NCBI GenBank assembly: GCA_024278955.1
Contig: JAJRSE010000033.1
Coordinates: forward strand, 1 to 64,000
DNA length: 64,000 nucleotides
Direction of reading: 5' to 3'
Source: Planctomycetota bacterium
Lineage (GTDB): Bacteria > Planctomycetota > Planctomycetia > Pirellulales > Lacipirellulaceae
Shown here: positions 26,577 to 35,169 of the stretch, one piece after another
Layout of the letters: the number at the start of each line of letters is the position of its first letter
Position numbering within the stretch: position 1 is the first letter of the stretch
The notes under the pieces: model-generated
Seen by the model: the letters and a program-made list of their open reading frames with translations, nothing else
Told to the model about the DNA's origin: nothing
The model's database searches: none
Made by a program: the position numbers and the translations under genes

Positions 26577-28063
26577 GCTGATTCTCCACGGGGGTGTACT
26601 GGTTCTTTTTGAACCAGTAGCTCAACAGTAAAGCAAGTCGTGTTGTCACGGCGACACCATCGTATTTCGCCGCCATGCTGTTCGACGATTTCCCGCGCGA
26701 CCGACAAGCCTAGGCCGGTTCCCTCGGGCTTATCCGTGGCAAAGGGCTCGAACAGTTTTTCTTGCATGCAACAAGAGGGCCCTGCTCCTGAGTCTATCAC
26801 TTCTAGTACAACCCGGCCATGGTTGTGCTGGCCAAGCTGAATGGCCACCGTTGCTTGTCCCGTGAGAGGTAACGATTCTCCACCGCATCGAGAAGCTGCT
26901 TCAATCGCATTGAGCAGCAGGTTCATCAACATTTGCTCCAAGGCGTCGTAATCGCCAAGTATGTCGCCAAGTGTTGTGAATGCATTGGCAGGCCGGTTCC
27001 ACTCGATTTTAACATGAAGATGGCGTGCGATCGGTTGCAGCAGCGGCAGGATGTTTTCAATCAGCGTGGTAAGATCGACTGTTGCCATGGGCTTCGTGCT
27101 CGGTTTTCCAAGCGACAGAAAACGCTTCAGTTGTTTTTCCATGAGGGTTATCTGCCGATTGGCAACATCCAGACAGTCGCAAGCGTCATTACAATCGTTA
27201 TCGGACGGGCACTCGCGTTGATGCAGCTCAATGGCAAGCCGGCACCCGGTTGCCGAGTTGCGCATCTGGTGCGCGATGCCGCTGCCAAGTTGCCCTAGCG
27301 TACGAAGCCGCTCACTCCGCCGCACTTCGTCTTCGTAACGACTCAATAACTCCGCCATGCGACTGATCGAGACGCTTAAATCCCGAACTTCGTCGTCGAG
27401 AGGTGGTAACTCAATGCGACGAAAATCGCCCTCAGCAATCTGCCCGACTAAGCTTTGGAGCCGAAGCATTGGGCGCACGACTCGTGACGCAATCGCGGCT
27501 GCAAACGCGACCACGAGCAGAAGGGCAACCGCTCCGATCACCAGAGGGGGGTAGACCGCCTGTCGCCACACTTCGCGGTAATTTTTCTCTGGATAGAGGA
27601 TGTGAAGTCGAACGGTTTGTTCCCGTGCGTTAGGGCGCCATAGTTGAATAGCAGTGTGAAAATACCACTGGCCGCCAACGTCGATGGATTCGCCAAGGGT
27701 CAGCTTTTCAGTTGGCGAAGGTTGAGCTTGTAGAGGAGATGGGTTTACAAAAGACGAATTTGCAAAAGAAGGGGCCTCGGCACTCAAAGTCGACGCAATC
27801 TTTTCTCCAGAGCGGTTGGCCTCGGAATCGTTGACTAAGATGAACTCCGCCCCAGTGAGTCCGCTCATCTGACGTAGGATTGTGCTGGTCAGAGGGAAGC
27901 TGGACTCTAACAGAGTGCCCGTTACCTCCTGCAACTGATTCTCTATCTGTTGCTTCACCCTGCGGCCAGAGAGATACGCATTCAGCGTGCTAACGCCAAC
28001 GAGCGCAGCAAGCATTACGCCGATCATCGGCAGCATAATTTGGTTTCGAAGCGGCCATCGCAT
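26558..28063 (-). CDS. NtrB-like membrane sensor histidine kinase with cysteine cluster
   Basis: The 501-aa protein has a transmembrane helix (about 10-31), a sensor domain outside the membrane (about 32-170), a second helix (about 171-193), a HAMP-like segment, the H-box with His265 (SGIAHQMRN) and an ATPase domain (NLLLNAIEAA, EGTGLGLSVAREIVEQHGG). Between the two DHp helices lie Cys274, 285, 291, 295 and 297 (ECPSDNDCNDACDC). One Cys there is common in related kinases; a cluster is unusual and could bind metal or sense redox. It phosphorylates the regulator encoded next. The divergent operon starts 323 bp away. Confidence 0.9.
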   Translation of the reverse strand: MRWPLRNQIMLPMIGVMLAALVGVSTLNAYLSGRRVKQQIENQLQEVTGTLLESSFPLTSTILRQMSGLTGAEFILVNDSEANRSGEKIASTLSAEAPSFANSSFVNPSPLQAQPSPTEKLTLGESIDVGGQWYFHTAIQLWRPNAREQTVRLHILYPEKNYREVWRQAVYPPLVIGAVALLLVVAFAAAIASRVVRPMLRLQSLVGQIAEGDFRRIELPPLDDEVRDLSVSISRMAELLSRYEDEVRRSERLRTLGQLGSGIAHQMRNSATGCRLAIELHQRECPSDNDCNDACDCLDVANRQITLMEKQLKRFLSLGKPSTKPMATVDLTTLIENILPLLQPIARHLHVKIEWNRPANAFTTLGDILGDYDALEQMLMNLLLNAIEAASRCGGESLPLTGQATVAIQLGQHNHGRVVLEVIDSGAGPSCCMQEKLFEPFATDKPEGTGLGLSVAREIVEQHGGEIRWCRRDNTTCFTVELLVQKEPVHPRGESACQSYS

Positions 28064-28307
28064 TCTGAACTTTCAGGTACGGAAATTCCTTGATTTGACT
28101 TCATCATAGGGACCGTGAAGGACGCGTTCAACGGTGCAATCAACAGCCGATCGGGCCGCCCCTGGCAGTCGCACCGAAGGCGAGGCGTCGTTTGTTTCGC
28201 CACGGGTGTCGGAAGGATCGCCACTCTCGCCACCCTTTGCTGCGGCAATGCGCCTGATACCTGCCGTTATCAAGGTGTTTTCTTGTTTTGCGAATGCCAA
28301 TCCTCTG

Positions 28308-28323
28308 CGGTATGCCATTTGCT
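28308..28323 (+). promoter_or_regulatory. Candidate sigma54 (-24/-12) promoter
   Basis: CGGTATGCCATTTGCT has GG (28309-28310) and GC (28321-28322) exactly 10 nt apart and an intact TTGCT. It matches the YTGGCACGN4TTGCW pattern apart from the C's of GGCAC. Transcription would begin near 28335, about 50 nt before the lipoprotein gene, whose GGAGG is at about 28371. The divergent sigma54 activator gene supports it. Confidence 0.5.
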
Positions 28324-28386
28324 AAGAAATCCCGCTTCTCGCGCTGACGTTGCGCGTAAATTCAAACAAGGAGGTAAATCTCAACT

Positions 28387-28662
28387 ATGCGAAACGCTCG
28401 TTTTTTTGGGTCTGTCCGTCCAGTCCTCGCAGTGGCCCTACCCGCAATGTGCTTGTTGTCTACAGGTTGCGGTGAAAAGGCACCGGAGTTGGATACGACA
28501 ACAGTGACCAGTCCCGTGGGACGCCCGAGCGTCTGTGAACACTGCGAGAAGAAAATCGAAAGCGTTACCAGGGAACACCTCACCACCGTTCGCGGAAATC
28601 AGCATACGGTCTGCGACGAAAAGTGTGTGACTGGTTTGAAAGAATGGCTCGCCAAGCAGTAG
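28387..28662 (+). CDS. Small Cys-rich lipoprotein
   Basis: The start is ATG 28387 with GGAGG upstream. The 91-aa precursor has a basic leader and hydrophobic core, then the lipobox LSTGC (Cys28), so it is membrane-anchored. The mature part carries CEHC (50-53) and CDEKC (76-80) with His52 and His73 nearby. This spacing looks like a zinc-ribbon or metal/haem ligand set. It is the first gene of the operon with DUF1559, CobN-like, ExbB-like and DUF2149 genes. I infer a metal or haem carrier or sensor. The family is not one I can name. Confidence 0.75.
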   Translation: MRNARFFGSVRPVLAVALPAMCLLSTGCGEKAPELDTTTVTSPVGRPSVCEHCEKKIESVTREHLTTVRGNQHTVCDEKCVTGLKEWLAKQ

Positions 28663-28703
28663 TAATAGCTCCCCCCTTCCCCGCCACAAAGGAAAATCTC
28701 CCC

Positions 28704-29663
28704 GTGAAAAGACAGGATGGTTTCACTCTCGTAGAATTATTGGTCGTGATTGCGATTATTGGCGTTTTGGTCTCGCTGTTGCTGCCAGCAGTGCAGGCGG
28801 CCAGAGCTGCGGCAAGACGGACCCAATGTACGAATAACTTCAAACAGCTTGGCATCGCGCTTCACAACTTTCACGATTCGAGAAAATCGTTTCCGCCAGG
28901 GCACATGGATACGGGAACTATCGGCCCGGCTTATCGACACCAAGTGGGCTGGTTGACATACTTGCTGCCGTATGTCGAACAAACGGCCGTAGATAGTTTG
29001 GTCGACCTCACTCAGATCGGTCCCAGCAACGACAGCCCGAATCCTAACGGATCGGTGACCAACAATCCTGCATTTCACGCAGCTGGAGGGGTCGGGATCA
29101 GCAGTTACGTTTGCCCCAGTGATCCGATCGGTCGAGTGGATGAGGTCTGGGCACCCACAAACTACCTGGGAAATCAAGGGCCCCTTTGCAGGTGCCGCGG
29201 GAAAGATTGCGTCGGAATTTTTGGGCACGATACCTGGATGCGATTTCGGGAGATCACCGACGGCACCTCAAACACCATCGCTGTCGGCGAGACACTGAAG
29301 GGCGATCTCGATGTAAACACCCTGCAAGACAACTACTTTTATCGACCCTCTGGAGGAAACGCTCAAGACATCGACACTTGTCAGGGCGGGACTCTCAGTA
29401 GGTCCGATCGCGCCACCGTTTGGCTCGGCGGAAACCCCCAACACAACATGTTCAGCACTGATCGTGCGCCGAACGACGGACGGTTCGACTGCATTGCCCC
29501 AAACAATGGTTGTGTCAACTTCGCTGCACGTAGCGCCCACGCTGGTGGGGTGAATATCGGGATGTGCGATGCCTCGGTCCAATTCATTACCGACAGTATC
29601 GACGTTGCCGTTATGCAGGCTTTGGGCACTCGAAACGGCGAGGAGATCGTCGGTGAATTTTGA
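28704..29663 (+). CDS. DUF1559 protein with prepilin-type signal
   Basis: GTG 28704 is preferred: AAGGA lies 10 nt upstream and it gives the short basic leader MKRQDG before FTLVELLVVIAIIGVLVSL. An ATG at 28644 would overlap the lipoprotein gene and give an odd leader. The 319-aa protein has the DUF1559 core (AVQAARAAARRTQCTNNFKQ) and end (SAHAGGVNIGMCDASVQFITDSID). Its stop overlaps the CobN-like start by 11 nt, so translation is coupled. A pseudopilin-like protein inside a chelatase operon is unexpected and may be structural or a cell-surface partner. Confidence 0.88.
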   Translation: MKRQDGFTLVELLVVIAIIGVLVSLLLPAVQAARAAARRTQCTNNFKQLGIALHNFHDSRKSFPPGHMDTGTIGPAYRHQVGWLTYLLPYVEQTAVDSLVDLTQIGPSNDSPNPNGSVTNNPAFHAAGGVGISSYVCPSDPIGRVDEVWAPTNYLGNQGPLCRCRGKDCVGIFGHDTWMRFREITDGTSNTIAVGETLKGDLDVNTLQDNYFYRPSGGNAQDIDTCQGGTLSRSDRATVWLGGNPQHNMFSTDRAPNDGRFDCIAPNNGCVNFAARSAHAGGVNIGMCDASVQFITDSIDVAVMQALGTRNGEEIVGEF

Positions 29664-32600
29664 TCCTGGGAGCCAGCACAACATTGTCGGTCAAGAAAAT
29701 CGCGCTAAAGGGAAAAATAGAATTGCTCGGTGGGCTGTTGGATTGGCGATGTGCTGCGCTCTGAGTCAGGCAGCGAAGGGACAGACCGCTCCCAAACCGC
29801 AAGAGCTGGAACCTGTCTTGGAAAGCCAATCGACGGATAGCACCAATGCTTCTAGTCGAGATAAAATTGCTTTTGTAGGCCTTCACGGCGGTCTCTTCAA
29901 GGGCTTCAAGCGTTTTGAAACCGAGGTAGGACTACAAATTGATTATCTCACCGACGAGCAACTTTCAAAGGAGCAAGTCGATCTTGCCGTGTATCGGCTC
30001 GTTTTTCTACAACATCTCCGCGCGGAAGATCGCGAGCAATACCGCCGACTGATCGCCTCGGCCAGGAAACGCAATCCCACTCTTCGGATTTTTTCGATTT
30101 CAGGGTTGGCCGAGCGACATCTACCCAAGCTGACCAAGCAGGGGGTTATCGAAAACGATTCCAAACTGACGGCGTATTACGGATCGTCGCCGGAAAATCT
30201 CAAACGGTTTTTGATTTACGCAAACGTAACGTACCTAAAACGCTTGGGCAACATCTTGCCTCCGGTAGAGAGTAAACAAGTTAGCGGATTGTTTCATCCT
30301 GACCACGAGGGCTTGTTCGAGAACTCTGGACAGTTTTTGCGCTGGGCACGTGACCAGGGACGCAAGACCGAGGACGCTGCGCGAGTCGTCATCGCCGTAC
30401 ACTCGACACACCTCCTCTTTCAACAGCCCAAAGTTATTGAGGCATTGATCCGCGCATTTGAGAAGCAAGGTGTGCTCGCGGTCGCGATGATCGATCTTGG
30501 CCCCGGCTACCAGCAGAGCGTACTGGAATTCAAACCGCTGGCGATCATTCATACCTGTCACAGCCGCGAGAGAGTGTCGTTTCGGGAGAAGGCCGGCGTC
30601 CCGCATTTGCATTCGATTTTCTTCCGCAAGCAATCGATCGACGAGTGGCAGAATAATTTGCTGGGAATTTCGTCTAGCGAAATGGCCTTTCATATCGTCG
30701 GCCAGGAACTACGCGGGGCGATCGAACCGCAAATCGGCTCGGGTACGCTAACCGGAGGCGGAAGCTCCGAAGCTTTTACGCCAATTCCCGAACGAATTGA
30801 GCACTTGGTCAGCCGAACGGTCGCGTGGATGAAGCTGGCTCGCACTCCGAACAGCAAAAAGAAAATTGCCATGGTCTATTACGATCGCGAAATGGGCAAG
30901 GCGGAGCTGATGCGCGGCAGTGCGACTGGCATGTTCATGAATGGCCCACGAAGTCTGGTGAAAGTGCTGAGCCAGATGCAAAAGGCGAGTTACTCGATGG
31001 CTCGCGTGCCGGCTGACGAAGACGAATTGGTCGGCTGGATGATGCGTCGCGGTCGGCAAATAGGCATATGGGCACCGGGCGTATTGGACCGACTCGCCCG
31101 TAGCGGCAATGCCGTTTTGATTCCGGAAGAGACCTACAGGAAGTGGTTCGAAACAAAAGTCCCTGAAAAGCAACGTGAATCGCTCATCCAGCGATGGGGC
31201 CCACCGCCAGGGAAATTTCTTGTCTGGGAAAACGACAAGGATAAATTCATTGTGATTCCCCGTATCGACCTAGGGAATGTGATTCTCTTGCCTCAGCCGT
31301 TGCGTGGCGAGGCGCACGATACGTCTCTGGTGCATGACAAACTCGTTCCGCCGCCGCATAATTATCTGGCGACCTACTTTTGGTTGCAGGAAGAGTTTGG
31401 AGCCGATGCCATGGTCCACTTCGGCACGCACGGCACCGAGTTCATGCTGCCAGGTAAAGCAGCGGGCCTCTCTCGCGCCGATTGGCCTGACATCGCGATG
31501 GGAACCATGCCCAACATCAATCCATGGATCATCAACAATCTGGGCGAGTCGTCGCCGGCTCGACGGCGGGCGTATGCCGTGCTGATCGATCATCTCGTCC
31601 CGCCGTCGGTCAACGCCGAACTTTCCGACGAACTACTGAATCTGCATAACGACATCGACAAATGGGTTGTGCTAGAACCTGGCGCGCTCAGGAAAAAGTT
31701 TCGGGAGTCGATTACCAAACAGTTTCAGGCAGAGGGGCTGGGACAGGATCTTCACCTCAACCTAGCTGATGGGCGATTGTTGACGCCGCAGGAAGTCGAA
31801 CAACTCTTGGAATACTTGCACGATATCCACAACGAGACGACACCCGTAAGCTTGCACGTGTTTGGAGAGCCGCCGCGAGACGATTTACTGGTTCCCTGGA
31901 TTGTTACCTGCCTTCGCAAACAGTTTCGCGACGGACTGGGAGAAGTCCTCGAAGTTCCGCCAGAAGAGGCGCTCAACCCTGGCGATCGGCAGAAATACCT
32001 GCGGCGAAAAGCTGAAGAGATCGTCACACTGGTTCTTCGGCAAGGATTCAGCGCCGAAGACGCTCTTCAATCCCTCGGCGGAAATCTCCCCCCCGAGGGA
32101 CTGCCTGAACCGGTGCAAAAAGGGGTCGAATTGGCCCACTGTCTAAAAGAAAATTTTGCTCAGACGCACAACGAAGTCGACAACCTACTGGCCGCACTCG
32201 ACGGAAAGTTTATCCCCCCAGGACCAGGCAACAGTCCCGACCGCAACCCGGCAGTTGTTCCTACTGGCCGCAATATGGTGGTCATGAATCCTGAGGAAGT
32301 TCCTACGCGGCCGTCGTGGGAAATCGGCAAGCAACTCGTCGATCAACTGCTTGCTGGGCAATTGAAAGCAAACGGCCATTATCCCAGAAAAGTCGCGTTC
32401 ACGCTAAATTCCTTTGCCACGTTTCAGGATTACGGCGTGATGGAATCGCAGATTTTGTATCTGATGGGTGTCCGCCCGGTATGGGACGAACGGAATTTGG
32501 TGGCGGATCTGGAATTGATCTCAGCAGCCGAACTTGGGCGACCTCGGATTGACGTCTTCATTTCGTCGCTCGGATATTACCGCGACATGCTGCCGACCCG

Positions 32601-33819
32601 CATGAGGCTGCTGGATAAAGCAGTCCGCTTGGTCGCGGAACACCAGGAAGAGCACAACCTTGTCTACGAAAACAGTCGACGCGTTAAAGAGGAGCTAGAG
32701 AAACAAGGCATCGCCCCTCAGAAGGCGGCGACTCTATCGCAGGCACGCATCTTCGGCGGCCCGCCGGGGCAGTTTGGCAGCGCGGGGTACTATTATCTCG
32801 TTGAAAAATCGGGCGAATGGGATAGCCGCGAAGAGTTGATGGGCACCTACCTCAGTTTCGCTCGGCATGTCTACACCGAAGGCCTCTGGGGAGAAGACGC
32901 ACCAGAAACCTACAACCGTCACATCCAGGGAACCGACGTACTGCTGCGAAGCTGGTCGGACCGCACCCGCAGCCCGCTCTCCAACAAATACACTTGGTAC
33001 AAAGGAGGTAGCCTGTCGCTGGCAATCAAGCATCTCACGGGCAAGGAGCCCGAGTGGTTTCTTTCGGACGTCCGAGACCCCGACCGCGCATCGATGGTCC
33101 GAGCGGAAGACGCCTTGCGCAAGGACTACCGCGTGCGGCTGTTCAACCGCAAGTGGATCGAAGGCATGATGAAGGAAGGCTATGCAGGGGCCGATCAAGT
33201 TGCCGTCCACGTCTCGAATACAATGGGTTGGAAAATTATGCGCGAGGGCAGCGTCTCGGACGACATCTGGGAAGAGATCGTCGATATTTTCATTCGTGAC
33301 AAGCGGAACCTCAACATCCGCGATTGGTTCGAGGCTGAAAATCCGTTTGCCTTTCAGGAGGTTACTGAAATTTTGCTAGAAACGGTTCGCAAAGGATACT
33401 GGGAACCAAGCGAGTTGATGCTCCGCGAAATTACGACCGAATACGCCCGTTCGGTTGCACGCCACGGCGAAGGGGGCGGACTACGCGGCGGTGGCAACAA
33501 GAAGCTGGAAGCCTTCCTCGAAAAAGTCCTCAGCGCCCCGGGCAGTCGGGAGCTGGATACACTACTGGCCCAATTCCAAGAAAGAGGACTTGAGTCGTCG
33601 ACACCCGAGCCGCCTACTCCCGCCGAGGCTAAAACTAAAATCATCGAAACCAAGCCGACCGAAGAAATCGAGGGACGCCAGCTAGTCCCCAAGTCGACCT
33701 CACAAAATCATTCAGAAGATTCGGAAGCTTGGCACCTTCTCGGAATCGCAATAGCCACCGGATGTCTCGTTCTGATTTTACTCGGGTATCGCTTCCGCCG
33801 AGGCGTACCGCGTCAATAG
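29653..33819 (+). CDS. CobN-like chelatase with signal peptide and C-terminal anchor (HmuS-like)
   Basis: GTG 29653 is chosen because AGGAG (29641-29645) lies 7 nt upstream. The frame is open to 29569 but overlaps DUF1559. The 1388-aa protein has a predicted signal (RWAVGLAMCCALSQAAKG, about 25-43), then the CobN/magnesium-chelatase H-subunit fold over about 60-1300: PPPHNYLATYFWLQ, DAMVHFGTHGTEFMLPGK, MGTMPNINPWIINNLGE, GYYRDMLPTRMRLLDKAVRL and RIFGGPPGQFGSAGYYYLV. A helix (about 1360-1378) ends it. CobN inserts cobalt into cobyrinate in the cytosol, but no cobS/cobT or cobalamin genes are here. Export signal, anchor and the ExbB-like/DUF2149 neighbours instead match HmuS of haem operons, which has been implicated in removing iron from haem. 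Substrate remains inferred. Confidence 0.85.
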   Translation: MNFDPGSQHNIVGQENRAKGKNRIARWAVGLAMCCALSQAAKGQTAPKPQELEPVLESQSTDSTNASSRDKIAFVGLHGGLFKGFKRFETEVGLQIDYLTDEQLSKEQVDLAVYRLVFLQHLRAEDREQYRRLIASARKRNPTLRIFSISGLAERHLPKLTKQGVIENDSKLTAYYGSSPENLKRFLIYANVTYLKRLGNILPPVESKQVSGLFHPDHEGLFENSGQFLRWARDQGRKTEDAARVVIAVHSTHLLFQQPKVIEALIRAFEKQGVLAVAMIDLGPGYQQSVLEFKPLAIIHTCHSRERVSFREKAGVPHLHSIFFRKQSIDEWQNNLLGISSSEMAFHIVGQELRGAIEPQIGSGTLTGGGSSEAFTPIPERIEHLVSRTVAWMKLARTPNSKKKIAMVYYDREMGKAELMRGSATGMFMNGPRSLVKVLSQMQKASYSMARVPADEDELVGWMMRRGRQIGIWAPGVLDRLARSGNAVLIPEETYRKWFETKVPEKQRESLIQRWGPPPGKFLVWENDKDKFIVIPRIDLGNVILLPQPLRGEAHDTSLVHDKLVPPPHNYLATYFWLQEEFGADAMVHFGTHGTEFMLPGKAAGLSRADWPDIAMGTMPNINPWIINNLGESSPARRRAYAVLIDHLVPPSVNAELSDELLNLHNDIDKWVVLEPGALRKKFRESITKQFQAEGLGQDLHLNLADGRLLTPQEVEQLLEYLHDIHNETTPVSLHVFGEPPRDDLLVPWIVTCLRKQFRDGLGEVLEVPPEEALNPGDRQKYLRRKAEEIVTLVLRQGFSAEDALQSLGGNLPPEGLPEPVQKGVELAHCLKENFAQTHNEVDNLLAALDGKFIPPGPGNSPDRNPAVVPTGRNMVVMNPEEVPTRPSWEIGKQLVDQLLAGQLKANGHYPRKVAFTLNSFATFQDYGVMESQILYLMGVRPVWDERNLVADLELISAAELGRPRIDVFISSLGYYRDMLPTRMRLLDKAVRLVAEHQEEHNLVYENSRRVKEELEKQGIAPQKAATLSQARIFGGPPGQFGSAGYYYLVEKSGEWDSREELMGTYLSFARHVYTEGLWGEDAPETYNRHIQGTDVLLRSWSDRTRSPLSNKYTWYKGGSLSLAIKHLTGKEPEWFLSDVRDPDRASMVRAEDALRKDYRVRLFNRKWIEGMMKEGYAGADQVAVHVSNTMGWKIMREGSVSDDIWEEIVDIFIRDKRNLNIRDWFEAENPFAFQEVTEILLETVRKGYWEPSELMLREITTEYARSVARHGEGGGLRGGGNKKLEAFLEKVLSAPGSRELDTLLAQFQERGLESSTPEPPTPAEAKTKIIETKPTEEIEGRQLVPKSTSQNHSEDSEAWHLLGIAIATGCLVLILLGYRFRRGVPRQ

Positions 33820-33871
33820 CCGATACGACAGAGCCCTCAGCACAGGCCAACACCACAGAAATGGTACTCCA

Positions 33872-34522
33872 ATGGGTTCACTCGTTGAAATCCTCTTCTT
33901 TCTTTCGACCGCGCTGTTGGTTCCAGTTATCGGCGTGCTGCTGGTGTTTGTGGCGTGGGTACTACTAGAGATCGGCGGGTTCGTGAGCGAAGCACGAGAG
34001 CGACACCAACAGAATTCAGCTTGGCAATCTTTCTTGAAGGAGCTTCACGACCGGCCCAATCTGCCCTGTCAATCAGCGGCAACAACATTTTTCCAGCACA
34101 ACGTCTATTCGGGACTACTGGGTTCTTTCTCCGCACGAGGACGCGAAATCTGTGGCAGCGAGTTGCATTTGAGCAAGCTGGTTTCGGATTTGGAGGTCGA
34201 AGCTGCCGGTCGGTTGGCGCGGATGAGCCTCGGTGTGCGTATCGGACCGATGCTGGGGCTGATGGGAACCCTCATTCCGCTAGGCCCTGCTCTGATTGGC
34301 CTCTCGACAGGAAACATCGAAGATATGGCCCAACACCTCGTCGTTGCGTTTAGTACAACGGTGTTGGGGTTATTTGTGGGTGGAGTGTGCTACGGCCTCT
34401 GGCTAACCCGTCGGCAGTGGTATGCCCGTGATTTGGCCCACATCGAACACATTACCCAGTGTTTGTACGCAGCAGAAGGAGAACAGACCCATGCCTCGGG
34501 CAACTCGCAACCACAACACTAA
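33872..34522 (+). CDS. MotA/TolQ/ExbB-type proton channel (HmuT-like)
   Basis: The 216-aa protein has three hydrophobic helices (about 5-33, 120-142 and 155-178). The last two carry the family pattern VRIGPMLGLMGTLIPLGPAL and AFSTTVLGLFVGGVCYGL. Such channels couple the proton gradient to work across the envelope. A cytosolic segment follows helix 1, and a polar tail ends it. It lies 52 bp after the CobN-like gene and overlaps the DUF2149 gene by 32 nt, so the three are one transcript. Order and family match hmuT. Confidence 0.85.
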   Translation: MGSLVEILFFLSTALLVPVIGVLLVFVAWVLLEIGGFVSEARERHQQNSAWQSFLKELHDRPNLPCQSAATTFFQHNVYSGLLGSFSARGREICGSELHLSKLVSDLEVEAAGRLARMSLGVRIGPMLGLMGTLIPLGPALIGLSTGNIEDMAQHLVVAFSTTVLGLFVGGVCYGLWLTRRQWYARDLAHIEHITQCLYAAEGEQTHASGNSQPQH

Positions 34523-34865
34523 TCTCTCCGCGCATCGGCGCTTGCTTGCTAGCCACGACGACGACCCGCTCGCCAGCGTCGCCAATCTGTTCGACGTGGC
34601 GATGGTCTTCGCCGTCGCGCTGCTGCTGGCGCTGGTCACGCACTTTCAGCTACCGGAAATGCTTCAATTGCCAGAACTCCTCTCCGGGCATCAAGAGACC
34701 ACCATCCTGAAGAATCCGGGAACGGCGAACATGGAAATTATCCACCGTAAAGGCAAGAAACTGGAACACTACCGAATGACCAAGCAGACCTTGGGCGGCG
34801 AAGGAGAAAAACTCGGCACGGCGTATCGCCTCAAGACGGGAGAAGTGGTGTATGTACCCGAGTAA
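34491..34865 (+). CDS. DUF2149 membrane protein (HmuU-like)
   Basis: ATG 34491 follows AGAAGGAGAA. The 124-aa protein has the DUF2149 signature DDDPLASVANLFDVAMVFAV with one membrane helix (about 30-48) and a soluble C-terminal part ending GEVVYVPE. The layout (one helix near the N-terminus, periplasmic C-domain) resembles ExbD/TolR-like partners of proton channels. DUF2149 genes are repeatedly found beside CobN-like and ExbB-like genes in archaea and bacteria. It is the last gene of the operon. Confidence 0.82.
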   Translation: MPRATRNHNTNLSAHRRLLASHDDDPLASVANLFDVAMVFAVALLLALVTHFQLPEMLQLPELLSGHQETTILKNPGTANMEIIHRKGKKLEHYRMTKQTLGGEGEKLGTAYRLKTGEVVYVPE

Positions 34866-35063
34866 CGGTTCACGTTCAACCCGCGTCGGCCAATTCAATT
34901 GATATTCACGACCAGCAGCCCGCTTACTCAATTCACCGGTCAATACTCACCGTTCAACTTTTGGATGAAGCTTTCGGGAGGGACAGCTGCCCAAATTAAT
35001 GCGAGCACTATTGATAGGCGTTATCTTGCAAGTAGGAATCGTCTCATGGTATCATCGTGCTAA

Positions 35064-35095
35064 CAGACTTTGCGTCGGGCAGACTTTGCGTCGGG
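35064..35095 (+). repeat. Tandem 16-bp repeat in the leader of the DMFase-like gene
   Basis: CAGACTTTGCGTCGGG occurs twice back to back (35064-35079, 35080-35095), about 75 bp before the start codon. It may be a slippage product or a leader element. Confidence 0.7.
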
Positions 35096-35169
35096 GCCGC
35101 AGGAAGGCCAGCTGGAGAAAATTCGGGACAAATGACCACTGCTCGCGTACTCGAAGGAATAACCCACCA

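Noticed and set aside
29653-34865. Cobalamin or chlorophyll synthesis locus
   Set aside because: No cobS/cobT, chlD/chlI or other pathway genes adjoin, and the chelatase has an export signal.
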